NCBI GenBank assembly: GCA_017303395.1
Contig: JAFLBN010000005.1
Coordinates: forward strand, 157,800 to 221,799
Reading direction: 5' to 3'
Source: Chitinophagales bacterium
GTDB taxonomy: Bacteria > Bacteroidota > Bacteroidia > Chitinophagales > Chitinophagaceae
DNA length: 64,000 nt
Position numbers and translations under genes: made by a program. Below are positions 7,384 through 15,461 of the stretch, piece by piece. The notes beneath the pieces were generated by a model. That model ran no database searches. It worked only from the letters and a program-made list of their open reading frames with translations, and was not told the origin of the DNA. The stretch's first letter is position 1. The number at the start of each line of letters is the position of its first letter.

Positions 7384-7761
7384 ATGGCAAAAGCAAGTAA
7401 ACCAGTAAAAAAGAAGCAAGTCGCTAAACCATCAGATACAGGCAATAATAGCGACTCATGGTACGTTAAGGTCTTTATTGTAATTGGGGATAGATTCGGT
7501 CTACATGGAATAATAACATTCTTTATAATGTTTATATTTCTAAAATTTGGAACGGATGTACAGAAAAAAGAATTTGTTGATAGATTCATATTACTTAAGT
7601 ATGAAAATGGCATACAACCTTATCCTTATTTTATAGTTATAATAGTATGTATATTTTACATTATGACCCTTAGCTACTATTGGAGAAAGCTCAAGATTAA
7701 GCAGCAAAGAATAGTTGACTTAGAGAAAATAATTAATGATATTTTAAATAAAAACGATTAA
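7384..7761 (+). CDS. Small two-span membrane protein of AT-rich cassette
   Basis: 125 residues from the ATG at 7384; a TTG at 7372 adds four. The N-terminus is strongly basic (KASKPVKKKQVAKP), followed by a hydrophobic span at about 36-52 (GIITFFIMFIFLKFG) and another at about 78-96 (YFIVIIVCIFYIMTLSYYW), then a charged helical tail (KIKQQRIVDLEKIINDIL). No family recognised. The next gene starts 11 bases downstream and is also a membrane protein. The pair is distinctly AT-rich, suggesting recent acquisition. Confidence 0.55.
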   Translation: MAKASKPVKKKQVAKPSDTGNNSDSWYVKVFIVIGDRFGLHGIITFFIMFIFLKFGTDVQKKEFVDRFILLKYENGIQPYPYFIVIIVCIFYIMTLSYYWRKLKIKQQRIVDLEKIINDILNKND

Positions 7762-7772
7762 AACATATACTT

Positions 7773-8309
7773 ATGTTACTTACAATAGTTTATTATGTAG
7801 TACCTATATTAGTTTTAATAGGTGTTTATAATCGATACCGTGTTAGCAACCTTACCCTATCGTCTGCATATCGTATTCAGGAATTGGAGATGAGGTTACT
7901 ATATTTAAAAAAGAACAACCCTAACATAATAAATAATGAAGGATATAATTTCTTAATTGAATTAATGCCAAAAGTACGAGAGTCTTTAAGTGATGTGTCA
8001 TTGTTACAAATCTTATACTTAAAACGAAAATACAAAGGCAAAGACCCAGAAATAATATCAATGGAAGCGAACCTAAAGAAAGACGAACATCTCAGTAATA
8101 TATATTCGCGACTAATCAGCGTGGTTGTGCCATTCATTCTTGACAAGTCATTAATTCTACATACTACAAAAAAAACATACTTATTTTGCAAGTGGGTTGC
8201 ATGTCTATTTCATAAATCAAATGATAGAAATAATCTTCAAAAAATAAAAAGTGACATAAAAGACACTTTAATTCATATGGAAATGCCGACTTTTAGATAC
8301 GCATCCTAA
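7773..8309 (+). CDS. Membrane-anchored protein, second gene of AT-rich cassette
   Basis: 178 residues. The first ~20 (LLTIVYYVVPILVLIGVYN) form a membrane anchor, followed by a long charged helical region (RIQELEMRLLYLKKN..., LLQILYLKRKYKGKDPEIIS) and a mildly hydrophobic patch near residues 110-125 (LISVVVPFILDKSLIL). No catalytic motif. Eleven bases separate it from the partner gene, so they are co-transcribed and end at the hairpin 8339-8368. Function unknown. Confidence 0.52.
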   Translation: MLLTIVYYVVPILVLIGVYNRYRVSNLTLSSAYRIQELEMRLLYLKKNNPNIINNEGYNFLIELMPKVRESLSDVSLLQILYLKRKYKGKDPEIISMEANLKKDEHLSNIYSRLISVVVPFILDKSLILHTTKKTYLFCKWVACLFHKSNDRNNLQKIKSDIKDTLIHMEMPTFRYAS

Positions 8310-8338
8310 TTGCTAACTATATTTTTCTTCTAACAACA

Positions 8339-8370
8339 AAGCCCCATACGTCTGCATGGGGCTTTTGATA
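8339..8370 (+). terminator. Convergent terminator
   Basis: AAGCCCCAT-ACGTCTGC-ATGGGGCTT with TTGATATTTT on the plus strand. It lies between convergent genes ending at 8309 and 8393. Confidence 0.72.
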
Positions 8371-8392
8371 TTTTATACGAGTATCATTGTCG

Positions 8393-10033
8393 TTACTCTA
8401 TCGCTATCTGTTTGGTTAGCACCGCATCGCCTGTTTGCAGCTTTACGGTATAGATGCCTGCAGGTTGCTGCATACGGATGGTTTCCTTTCTGCTGTTTAC
8501 TTGTTGCTCATATACTTTTCTGCCCACAGCATCGTACACCTGTAGTGTGCCTTTTGTAAAATTGGCATCATCCAATTGCAGGGTAAATGTACCGTTGTTG
8601 GGGTTGGGGTATAGCGCAAATGATGCTTCAGCTATTGTTGCAATACCTACAGACTGGCCTGTTGTATCCTTCAGCTTCCATAGCTCTATACCGCCGGATG
8701 TATAATTGGCTGCAAAGTACAAAGACGAATCCTGATCGAACATAAAAAACTCGGAAGTCTGTCCTGTAGGAGCGGTAACCGAAGCAACTGCAGGAGCTAT
8801 CACCTTAGTACCCGCAGCAGTACCATCGCTTATCCACAGCTGATAATCTGCTCCTGTTTGTATAGCGGTGAAGTACAAGTGCTTTTTATATACAGTTAAA
8901 TATCTGGCAATTGACGACCCTCCGCTATTCAGCTTTTTAAACACTTGCGTACCAGCAGCCGTACCGTCTGTTACCCATAGCTCCGTTGTTCCGCTATTGT
9001 CTCTTGCCTGAAAATATAGTTTGTTATTGTAAGAACAAAAATGATCGGGGAAAGATGTATTATTGCCGCTGTAGATGTCTTTCAGCATTTGCGTGCCCGC
9101 ACTTGTACCATCTGTAATCCAAAGCTCAGCGCCATTGGTGCCATCAGTAGCTTTGAAATAAACCTTACCGTTATTTTCAACAAAAGTAACTAAGCCCGAA
9201 GCGCCACTTGCAGCGCCCGGGGTGATGTCTTTCAGCAACTTTGTACCTGTTGCGGTACCGTCAGATGTCCATACTTCAAAACCTTCGGTATTAGTAGATG
9301 CGGTAAAGTAAAGTGTATTGCCGATAGCAGTGAGATTTGCAGGGACACTACCCTGACCACCCGTTTGTATATCCTTTACCATAGTAGTACCTGCAACAGT
9401 ACCGTCACTTACCCACAGTTCATCACCATTAGTACCATTGTTTGCCGTAAAGAAAAATTTGCTGTTGCACACAACAAAATTTTTGGCACCACTGCTCATA
9501 CCACCGGGACTTATTTCTAAAAACAGTTTCGTACCTGCAGGAGTACCGTCGGTTTCCCACACTTCTATTCCAAAGCTGTTATCACCGGCTCCCATATAAA
9601 TTTTACCATTCAATACCGCCATGGAATTGAGAATGATACTACCGGCACCTGTGTTGATATCTTTGAGCATTTGCGTACCTGCTTCGGTACCGTCTGTCAC
9701 CCAGCACTCACTACCGTTGGTACCGTCATCTGCAACAAAAACAACATTGTTGCCCAATGGCGTTAACCTAATTGGGAAAGAACTACCAATACCGGGTTTT
9801 ATATCCTTCAGCATTTTTGTGCCTGCAACAGTACCGTCACTTATCCACAGCTCTGTACCATTGGCATCCGTAAAAGCACTGAAAACAAATTTGCTTCCCA
9901 GCTTTGCAAAATTTTTGGGTGTAGAATTGATTGTGGCCCCCAAGTTCAGATTGAACCCGGTAAACACAGGTATTGGCTGTGCTTGTGTACATACTGCAGA
10001 CAGACACAAAGCCAGGGTAAGGAATCGTTTCAT
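8393..10033 (-). CDS. ELWxxDGT-repeat surface protein with T9SS sorting domain
   Basis: 546 residues. Signal peptide to about residue 18 (AVCTQAQ), then eight repeats of about 50 residues, each with a core such as GTELWISDGTVAGTKMLKDI and a strand LYFxA before it. The last ~75 residues (ALYPNPNNGTFTLQL ... PAGIYTVKL) are a T9SS type A sorting domain, so the protein should cross the outer membrane and be surface-bound or released. This sorting domain is unrelated at DNA level to those of the 35-53 kb cluster, so it is an old, separate member. The function of ELWxxDGT repeats is not established; a propeller-like fold is plausible. Monocistronic. Confidence 0.85.
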   Translation of the reverse strand: MKRFLTLALCLSAVCTQAQPIPVFTGFNLNLGATINSTPKNFAKLGSKFVFSAFTDANGTELWISDGTVAGTKMLKDIKPGIGSSFPIRLTPLGNNVVFVADDGTNGSECWVTDGTEAGTQMLKDINTGAGSIILNSMAVLNGKIYMGAGDNSFGIEVWETDGTPAGTKLFLEISPGGMSSGAKNFVVCNSKFFFTANNGTNGDELWVSDGTVAGTTMVKDIQTGGQGSVPANLTAIGNTLYFTASTNTEGFEVWTSDGTATGTKLLKDITPGAASGASGLVTFVENNGKVYFKATDGTNGAELWITDGTSAGTQMLKDIYSGNNTSFPDHFCSYNNKLYFQARDNSGTTELWVTDGTAAGTQVFKKLNSGGSSIARYLTVYKKHLYFTAIQTGADYQLWISDGTAAGTKVIAPAVASVTAPTGQTSEFFMFDQDSSLYFAANYTSGGIELWKLKDTTGQSVGIATIAEASFALYPNPNNGTFTLQLDDANFTKGTLQVYDAVGRKVYEQQVNSRKETIRMQQPAGIYTVKLQTGDAVLTKQIAIE

Positions 10034-10207
10034 AACTAAGAGAGTTTTTTTATACTACTGAAGTTAGGACTTCTGTATATCTATACATCTTAAAATGTTT
10101 TAATCTGCAATTGCAGCAAAAAGGTATTTCAAATACCATAAGCGTTTATTATATTGTGTATGGGAGTTTTGTTTATCGTTTATTCATCCTCACAACCTCA
10201 AAAAAAT

Positions 10208-11029
10208 ATGAAACTACCCTCTGCGCTAACTATAACACTGCTATACGTGGCACTGGGTTTGCTATGGATACACTTCAGCGATGCATGGGTAAGCAACCTT
10301 GCCGCCGGCGATACCGAACTGGAACATAAGCTACAGGAATACAAAGGCTATTTTTATGTACTGACCACCGGGCTGCTGCTACTGATACTGGTACGCAGCC
10401 ACGATGCTGTGCAGGAAAAACAACTAAAGGCACTGGGCCGAAGTGAGCAACAGTATCGTGCATTGTTTGAAGCAAGCCCTATGCCTGTGTTTATATACGA
10501 TGCCGATACCGGCAATATTGTACAAGCCAACGATGCTGCCGTGCAGCTATACCAATACAGCACACAAGAACTAGTGGGCATGAGCATCTGGCAGATAGTA
10601 GGCCCGGAAGGCATGGTATCTGTAGATGAACGACTGGACATACAACCCGGACAAGACGAGCATGTACGTGGCATACGCCGCCATACACGCAAAGACGGCG
10701 AGGTGCTCTACGCATTTACCCAAGACATACCTTTTGATGTAGATGCCATGCACACCCGCGTGCTGATAGCCAACGACATCACCCGGCAAATGCTGTATAT
10801 AGAGGCCATAGAAAAGCAGAACGAAAAACTGAACCGCATATCTTTTGCACAGAGCCACAAAGTACGCTCGCCGCTAGCCAGCATCATGGGGCTTACCAAC
10901 CTGCTGAACGAGACTGCCATCAACGCTGAAGAGTACCGTACCATACTGGCACAGCTTACAGAAGCATGTACCAAGCTGGACGATGTGATACGCGAGATAG
11001 ACAGCGATGCCCGCCCGCAAGCGGTGTAG
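10208..11029 (+). CDS. Membrane PAS-HisKA protein lacking an ATPase domain
   Basis: 273 residues from the ATG at 10208; an upstream in-frame start at 10154 spoils the N-terminal span. Span 1 (ALTITLLYVALGLLWIHFSD) and span 2 (YFYVLTTGLLLLILV, 48-62) flank a short periplasmic loop. A PAS domain covers about 80-195 (YRALFEASPMPVFIYD, DITRQ). A HisKA helix follows with the phospho-acceptor motif SFAQSHKVRSPLASIMGL, His217. The protein stops about 55 residues after the histidine, so the HATPase domain is absent and no remnant is visible before the convergent gene ending at 11039. It could be a phospho-acceptor in trans, a dimerising decoy, or a truncated kinase. No response regulator is adjacent. 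Confidence 0.78.
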   Translation: MKLPSALTITLLYVALGLLWIHFSDAWVSNLAAGDTELEHKLQEYKGYFYVLTTGLLLLILVRSHDAVQEKQLKALGRSEQQYRALFEASPMPVFIYDADTGNIVQANDAAVQLYQYSTQELVGMSIWQIVGPEGMVSVDERLDIQPGQDEHVRGIRRHTRKDGEVLYAFTQDIPFDVDAMHTRVLIANDITRQMLYIEAIEKQNEKLNRISFAQSHKVRSPLASIMGLTNLLNETAINAEEYRTILAQLTEACTKLDDVIREIDSDARPQAV

Positions 11030-11038
11030 GCATTTGCA

Positions 11039-12031
11039 TTACCGCACCCGTACAGTATCTATTATCTGCATGCCGGTATCTGCATAGCTTACCACAACGT
11101 TTGCCTTCAGTGTCTTACTGCCGGCTGTTATTATGAAGTAAGAATAAATATTACCCACAGGCAGTGCATCAAACATTACCTTGCCATCTGCTCCTGTAGA
11201 CTTCGAAGCATAGTGTCCGTTGCAGCTATCGTTTGCCAGCACACTGCTGGTAAAGAGGCATACCGTGCAATCTTTTATTATACCACCCAATGTATCTCTT
11301 ACAACAAACTGCAAGCCTTTGGCTTTGGTAGGTTTTGCAGGCAATGCTATGGTACGTACTTTTACCCCCAACGCTGCAAGCCCTGTAAGTGTATCTGTTT
11401 TTTCATACACTACGCCATTTATCTCTGCCCTGCAAAATGCGAGATAGCTACCTGTTGGCAGGGCCATAAACTTAGCCTTGCCATAGTTGTTTGTCTGTTT
11501 TGAACTGAAGCTTCCTGTACAGTTTGCATTAGCCGCCGATGCATTGTTGAAGATACAGATGCGGCAATCTTTTATTGCACCTCCGTCTGCATCAGTTACA
11601 TTGTATATAATACCATTTTGTTTGTCTTGTGCAGGTGTCAGCTCCAGCTTCACATCTGTCATGGTTTCTGATACTTCTATTTCTTTATCAACGCTGTACA
11701 CTACCGTATCAGATGTATAGTAGGCTGTAAGCCTGTATTTTTTCTTTTGCACTATGCCATTATTACTGAGGCTGCTCCCCAGATAGTCGAAGAAAAAATA
11801 ACCCGCAGCATCTGTAGTGTCTGAAGTATAGGTGTACCATTTCGAGCCATCTTCTACTGCCAGTTCTATCCTTACGTTGCCTATAGGTTCAGGCACACCA
11901 TTATTCATAGCATTTACAAAAAACAATCTGCCGGATATATATTTATCGCCTGCCACATCATTCCTTTTATTCTTGTTGCATGCCAATGAAAAAAGCATCA
12001 TCAGCAATACCAGTATGTGTATTTTTTTCAT
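11039..12031 (-). CDS. Lipoprotein with Ig-like repeats
   Basis: 330 residues, lipobox FSLAC (Cys18). At least three tandem beta domains of carboxypeptidase-regulatory/SpaA type follow. The first has VRIELAV...DAAGYFFFD. The second and third are clearly duplicated: GGAIKDCRICIFNN...NC and GGIIKDCTVCLFTS...SC, each with a Cys pair and a downstream Cys and each ending in a (F/M)xALP(T/V)G turn. These cysteines could form disulphides within each domain. It starts five bases after the stop of the large envelope protein gene, so the two are an operon and probably partners at the outer membrane. It ends nine bases from the convergent PAS-HisKA gene with no clear hairpin. Confidence 0.68.
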   Translation of the reverse strand: MKKIHILVLLMMLFSLACNKNKRNDVAGDKYISGRLFFVNAMNNGVPEPIGNVRIELAVEDGSKWYTYTSDTTDAAGYFFFDYLGSSLSNNGIVQKKKYRLTAYYTSDTVVYSVDKEIEVSETMTDVKLELTPAQDKQNGIIYNVTDADGGAIKDCRICIFNNASAANANCTGSFSSKQTNNYGKAKFMALPTGSYLAFCRAEINGVVYEKTDTLTGLAALGVKVRTIALPAKPTKAKGLQFVVRDTLGGIIKDCTVCLFTSSVLANDSCNGHYASKSTGADGKVMFDALPVGNIYSYFIITAGSKTLKANVVVSYADTGMQIIDTVRVR

Positions 12032-12036
12032 AGCAA

Positions 12037-14592
12037 TTAATTGAAGACGTTAAAGAATTTTACAAACAATGCAGGATCTACCGTTACACCCATGAAATAG
12101 TTACACTTCAAGCTTGGGTGTATACCCAATACCTGATTATTATTGATTTCATAACGCGTGTATTTGTACAAGTGTGCCCCGGCAGTCAGCTTCAGTCCTG
12201 TATAAAAATCCAGCGATGGCCCTACGTAAAAATGCTCAAGTGCTTTGCCATTTACAATGCCCAAACCAGCAAATAAGGAGTAGCGATACCTGAAACCGCC
12301 ACCACCTTTTTCTGCTTTGCAAAAAGTTTTAAATACCCCTCGACCATCTAGCGAATAATATTTTGAAGGATATACATTAAGCCCTACTATTGCCATGATG
12401 CGAGGATTTAGCGCATCCACACTCGCTACTATATTATTGCTGCCTTTATTTACCACATTATTGGTGTATTGAGGAAAGATGTAGGCGACGCCTGCACTTG
12501 GCATAAACCTATATAGCCCGCCCACTTTATAACTGCTTTTGTATAATGTAGTTTTCAGCACAGTGTCTTTATCGTTTATTTTCTTTGTTTGCTTCAAGGT
12601 AACATTATAGGCTATTTTGCTTCTTGCTTTTACAGGCATTTCATAAATACGTGTACTGTATTGCGGCACAGCATCTTCCGGCACATCTTCACTAACCAGC
12701 CCTGTTGGTGGCAAAGAGCGTTCATTTATCTGCAACATCATTGCCAGGTAAAATATTTGTGTATCAAGCCTTATCAGTTCTGCTTTAATTGAATCATTAC
12801 ATATATTCATTTTTTCAACATAATCATTCAGCCTTTTAAAGAATGAATCAACAGAGGTTTGCAATATTGATTGAGAATTGAAATCGAGAATAATACTTTT
12901 CTTATTTCTAAGTTCTAGTGCCCAGAAGCTTTTCATCAACTCTTCCGTAAGTGGCGATTCAGGATTGTAATGTCTGTACACTTCAACCAGTGCTTTTTTA
13001 TTTTGTTCATCTAGTTTTATTTGATTATTCGTACCCCAATGTAATTTCACTGCTATCCCTTCAACAAATGCTATTGTATCGGTAGATTTTACCTTTACCT
13101 TACCAAGCTGCTTACCTTCCATCATATATGCAACCTCCCTATTACTTTTCTGCTCATATTCATTAGAACTACCATCAGGCATCCAAGCGTCTCCAGACCC
13201 CATAGAAACACGTATTTCAGGCATAATCATACTTCTTCCTGTACCAGTAAAGCTGTTAACTAAATTTTTCAGGCCTGCACTAATCAACACTGCTCTGAAT
13301 GAATTGTAAACTGTATCTAACGCATAAGACATTCCATCTGTAAATGGCCCTTTGTCACTTATTGCAGTAGTATCAAAAGTCACTACCAATTCTTGCCCTG
13401 CTTTTACATTATGCACACACAGCGTCATCTCGTCATCTTCTGTCAGCAGTTTTTCTTTGTTGCTTAGTTTATCATCTTCAATGCCCGCATTAGTCATCAG
13501 CATATGCCATAGCTCTCTGCGTTTTCTTTTTTCATTTACAGCAAATGGCAATTCTACACGGTTATACAATTGTTGGTTCACCAGCAGTTGCTGTCCTTTC
13601 AACCTATATTTTGCTACCAGTTCGCGCATCTGCGGTATCATGGCAACAAATGGTTTATTAGTCGGGTACTCTCTATCCGGCTTTACGATGTACAGCGGAT
13701 TTGCACTCAATACACCCTCATTGTACCACAACCACTTCAAATAGAAATTAGAATGCTTGCTGAAGTGCAAGATAGCAGCGTTTGTTCCCTTCAGCTTTAT
13801 TATCTCTTCTCTCGATTTTTTCGAGCTATTAATTATCTTATCACATTCTTCCTTTTCTTTTTGTACTGCTATTAGTTCCGACTTAGCCTTAGTTAGTTGT
13901 TTATATGCATCCTCAAGTTCCTCCCAACCTTTTATGTAGTTAACTATATAGTTAGAACTATCCAAGTCTTTAGCGAATTGCGTATAGCTGGTATCATACA
14001 TCTGCAGTATCCATTGTTTATACACATCGTTTTTTACAACATCTGCTATGTGCTTATTGTTACCTTTAGATTTCTTTGCAGTATCAGCATACTTTTTCAT
14101 CCCAAGTAATGCATCTATCTCAGTTCCTGCCGGTACATAAGTAGTAGTCCAGCCTTTGCCATTTGATGCCAGCCAGAAGTACAGGTCTTGCTGTTCTTTT
14201 ATATACTTAGCTACAGTTACAGTATCCCAGAGCCATTCATAAAACTGTTTCAGCTTCAACGAATCGTCTTCTATATTTATAATAGCACGACCTACTATAT
14301 TTTTCAATGTATCTTTCAGTGCTTTCTTATCTTTTGTGGTAAGGCCGTTACTACTGCTGGTAGTAGTCCAGTTTGTATCACCTTTAATATTCAATGGCGG
14401 AAATGCATCCAGCATGCCATATTTAAATTGTAAGGTAAACTGCGCAGGTACTTTCTCTTTAGGCTTTGTACTACTATCAGCATTATTCTGTGGCATATTT
14501 TGCTGATTACCATCTTTAAATTTTAAGGTATCCTGCGCAAGTACTACCTGTGTGCAAAACAACAAGAGCATGGTGATATATAGTATCCTCAT
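12037..14592 (-). CDS. Large exported envelope protein with C-terminal barrel-like region
   Basis: About 851 residues from the ATG at 14592; the ATG at 14610 would put six residues before the signal peptide MRILYITMLLLFCTQVVLAQ. The mature protein is polar, with a helical or coiled-coil part near residues 225-270 (EELEDAYKQLTKAKSELIAV...) and another near 585-640. The last ~170 residues alternate hydrophobic and polar strands (GGLYRFMPSAGVAYIFPQY, YRYSLFAGLGIVNG, HFYVGPSLDFYTGLKL), which looks like an outer-membrane barrel. No known catalytic motif. It is followed by the Ig-like lipoprotein in an operon. Function unknown. Confidence 0.62.
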   Translation of the reverse strand: MRILYITMLLLFCTQVVLAQDTLKFKDGNQQNMPQNNADSSTKPKEKVPAQFTLQFKYGMLDAFPPLNIKGDTNWTTTSSSNGLTTKDKKALKDTLKNIVGRAIINIEDDSLKLKQFYEWLWDTVTVAKYIKEQQDLYFWLASNGKGWTTTYVPAGTEIDALLGMKKYADTAKKSKGNNKHIADVVKNDVYKQWILQMYDTSYTQFAKDLDSSNYIVNYIKGWEELEDAYKQLTKAKSELIAVQKEKEECDKIINSSKKSREEIIKLKGTNAAILHFSKHSNFYLKWLWYNEGVLSANPLYIVKPDREYPTNKPFVAMIPQMRELVAKYRLKGQQLLVNQQLYNRVELPFAVNEKRKRRELWHMLMTNAGIEDDKLSNKEKLLTEDDEMTLCVHNVKAGQELVVTFDTTAISDKGPFTDGMSYALDTVYNSFRAVLISAGLKNLVNSFTGTGRSMIMPEIRVSMGSGDAWMPDGSSNEYEQKSNREVAYMMEGKQLGKVKVKSTDTIAFVEGIAVKLHWGTNNQIKLDEQNKKALVEVYRHYNPESPLTEELMKSFWALELRNKKSIILDFNSQSILQTSVDSFFKRLNDYVEKMNICNDSIKAELIRLDTQIFYLAMMLQINERSLPPTGLVSEDVPEDAVPQYSTRIYEMPVKARSKIAYNVTLKQTKKINDKDTVLKTTLYKSSYKVGGLYRFMPSAGVAYIFPQYTNNVVNKGSNNIVASVDALNPRIMAIVGLNVYPSKYYSLDGRGVFKTFCKAEKGGGGFRYRYSLFAGLGIVNGKALEHFYVGPSLDFYTGLKLTAGAHLYKYTRYEINNNQVLGIHPSLKCNYFMGVTVDPALFVKFFNVFN

Positions 14593-14699
14593 AACTAAGA
14601 CATTTATCATTCAAATATATATAAGGCGCTCGCCTTAAACAATGTGAAAAACACCGGTATTTATACGTACTAATACGGATACCCACCGTTTGTTAATCG

Positions 14700-14733
14700 C
14701 TCGTTAACGAGGGGTTAATCGGTGGTTAACCAC
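14700..14733 (+). promoter_or_regulatory. Two perfect 12-bp palindromes, likely operator
   Basis: CTCGTTAACGAG (14700-14711) and GTGGTTAACCAC (14722-14733) are both perfect palindromes with centres exactly 22 bp apart, so they lie on the same face of the helix. They sit in a 22-bp tandem repeat (each unit contains GTTAATCG). A -7-like TATTTTTG follows at 14739-14746, so the palindromes cover the -33 region of the 14800 gene. Confidence 0.6.
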
Positions 14734-14738
14734 TACCC

Positions 14739-14746
14739 TATTTTTG
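14739..14746 (+). promoter_or_regulatory. -7 promoter element TATTTTTG
   Basis: Fits TAnnTTTG and is flanked by an imperfect inverted repeat CACTACCC/GGGTGGTG (14731-14753). It lies 53 bases before the ATG at 14800. Confidence 0.45.
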
Positions 14747-14799
14747 GGTGGTGCAGCTTGTGCGTAATACATTCGTAATCAAGCAAAATAGTGTCAATC

Positions 14800-15006
14800 A
14801 TGAGTTACTACAGGGTAGTTTTCAGACAAGACGAGGTGCTATCTTGCTTTCCCACCACACAGCAGATGTATGTAAACGAAAGCAATGTGGTGTACGAAAA
14901 CGAATTAGCACAACTCACTTTTGCGTTGGTAAAAGCTGCCAACGACCGTGATGCAATAGACATTGCAAAACGAATGGTGAATGAACAACGCAACCAACAA
15001 CACTAA
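14800..15006 (+). CDS. Small soluble protein, unknown function
   Basis: 68 residues from the ATG at 14800. Begins YYRVVFRQDEVLSCF, then a short beta segment (QMYVNESNVVYENE) and a helix (LAQLTFALVKAANDRDAIDIAKRM). No signal, membrane span or recognised family. Its upstream region holds the double palindrome, so it is probably tightly regulated; such an arrangement would suit a small regulator or adaptor, but no DNA-binding motif is visible. A GC-rich inverted repeat at about 15016-15043 and a terminator at 15116 follow. Confidence 0.5.
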   Translation: MSYYRVVFRQDEVLSCFPTTQQMYVNESNVVYENELAQLTFALVKAANDRDAIDIAKRMVNEQRNQQH

Positions 15007-15115
15007 TTACCACAGCTGCGGCGGGTAGTCCCCAGCCCCTGCCGCACTGCTATGATATGCCCCATCGGGCGCCTGACAATTACTTACATAAAGAGAGAAA
15101 TTTCAGGGAGAGCCT

Positions 15116-15148
15116 CCCCCTTCGTTACTAAGGAAGGGGGATTTTTTT
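15116..15148 (+). terminator. Rho-independent terminator
   Basis: CCCCCTTC-GTTACTAA-GGAAGGGGG followed by ATTTTTTTA. Probably ends the transcript of the 14800 gene. Confidence 0.78.
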
Positions 15149-15151
15149 ATG

Positions 15152-15220
15152 CGTCACAGCATCGACACACCTTTATAACTATCTGAAAATCAACCACATG
15201 AAACTGTGACGTTTTTGTGT
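15152..15220 (+). promoter_or_regulatory. Paired CGTCACA/TGTGACG motifs upstream of a tiny membrane peptide
   Basis: CGTCACAG (15152) and CGACACA, then in opposite orientation CTGTGACG (15204) and TGTGTCG. The 16 bases TGTGACGTTTTTGTGT at 15205-15220 recur exactly at 26626-26641 in front of another tiny membrane peptide. Confidence 0.45.
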
Positions 15221-15271
15221 CGCTCCAAAGTCTTCTTTCCGTTTCTGCAAGCGTAGGTTTGGACAGTATAA

Positions 15272-15364
15272 ATGTCTAAGCTCAATAAATACAACCTGTG
15301 GATAAGCATCATCTTTTTGATGGGTATGGTATCTGCCATCGTCACCTGGTTGTCTTTCGGCTGA
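15272..15364 (+). CDS. 30-residue single-span membrane peptide
   Basis: ATG at 15272, TGA at 15362. Short charged start (SKLNKYNLW) followed by a hydrophobic helix (ISIIFLMGMVSAIVTWL) that ends almost at the C-terminus. A -7-like TAGGTTTG lies at 15254-15261. The upstream region shares a 16-base block with the peptide gene at 26714, and size and topology match the peptides at 26714 and 27126. Candidate type I toxin-like or regulatory membrane peptide; coding status is inferred from this repeated arrangement. Confidence 0.45.
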   Translation: MSKLNKYNLWISIIFLMGMVSAIVTWLSFG

Positions 15365-15461
15365 CGCCAAAAGCAAATACATAGAACAAAAAACACATAA
15401 CACAAATCCCATACATCTTACCCGGCAGAAACAAACAAAACGTTAGTAATAAAACCTCTAT

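Noticed and set aside
10275-10974. Minus-strand frames opposite the PAS-HisKA gene
   Set aside because: The plus-strand product has clear domains; the opposite frames have none and are rich in Cys, Arg and Ser.
15016-15043. GC-rich hairpin after the 14800 gene as a terminator or riboswitch
   Set aside because: No T-tract and no recognisable riboswitch core; a real terminator follows at 15116.
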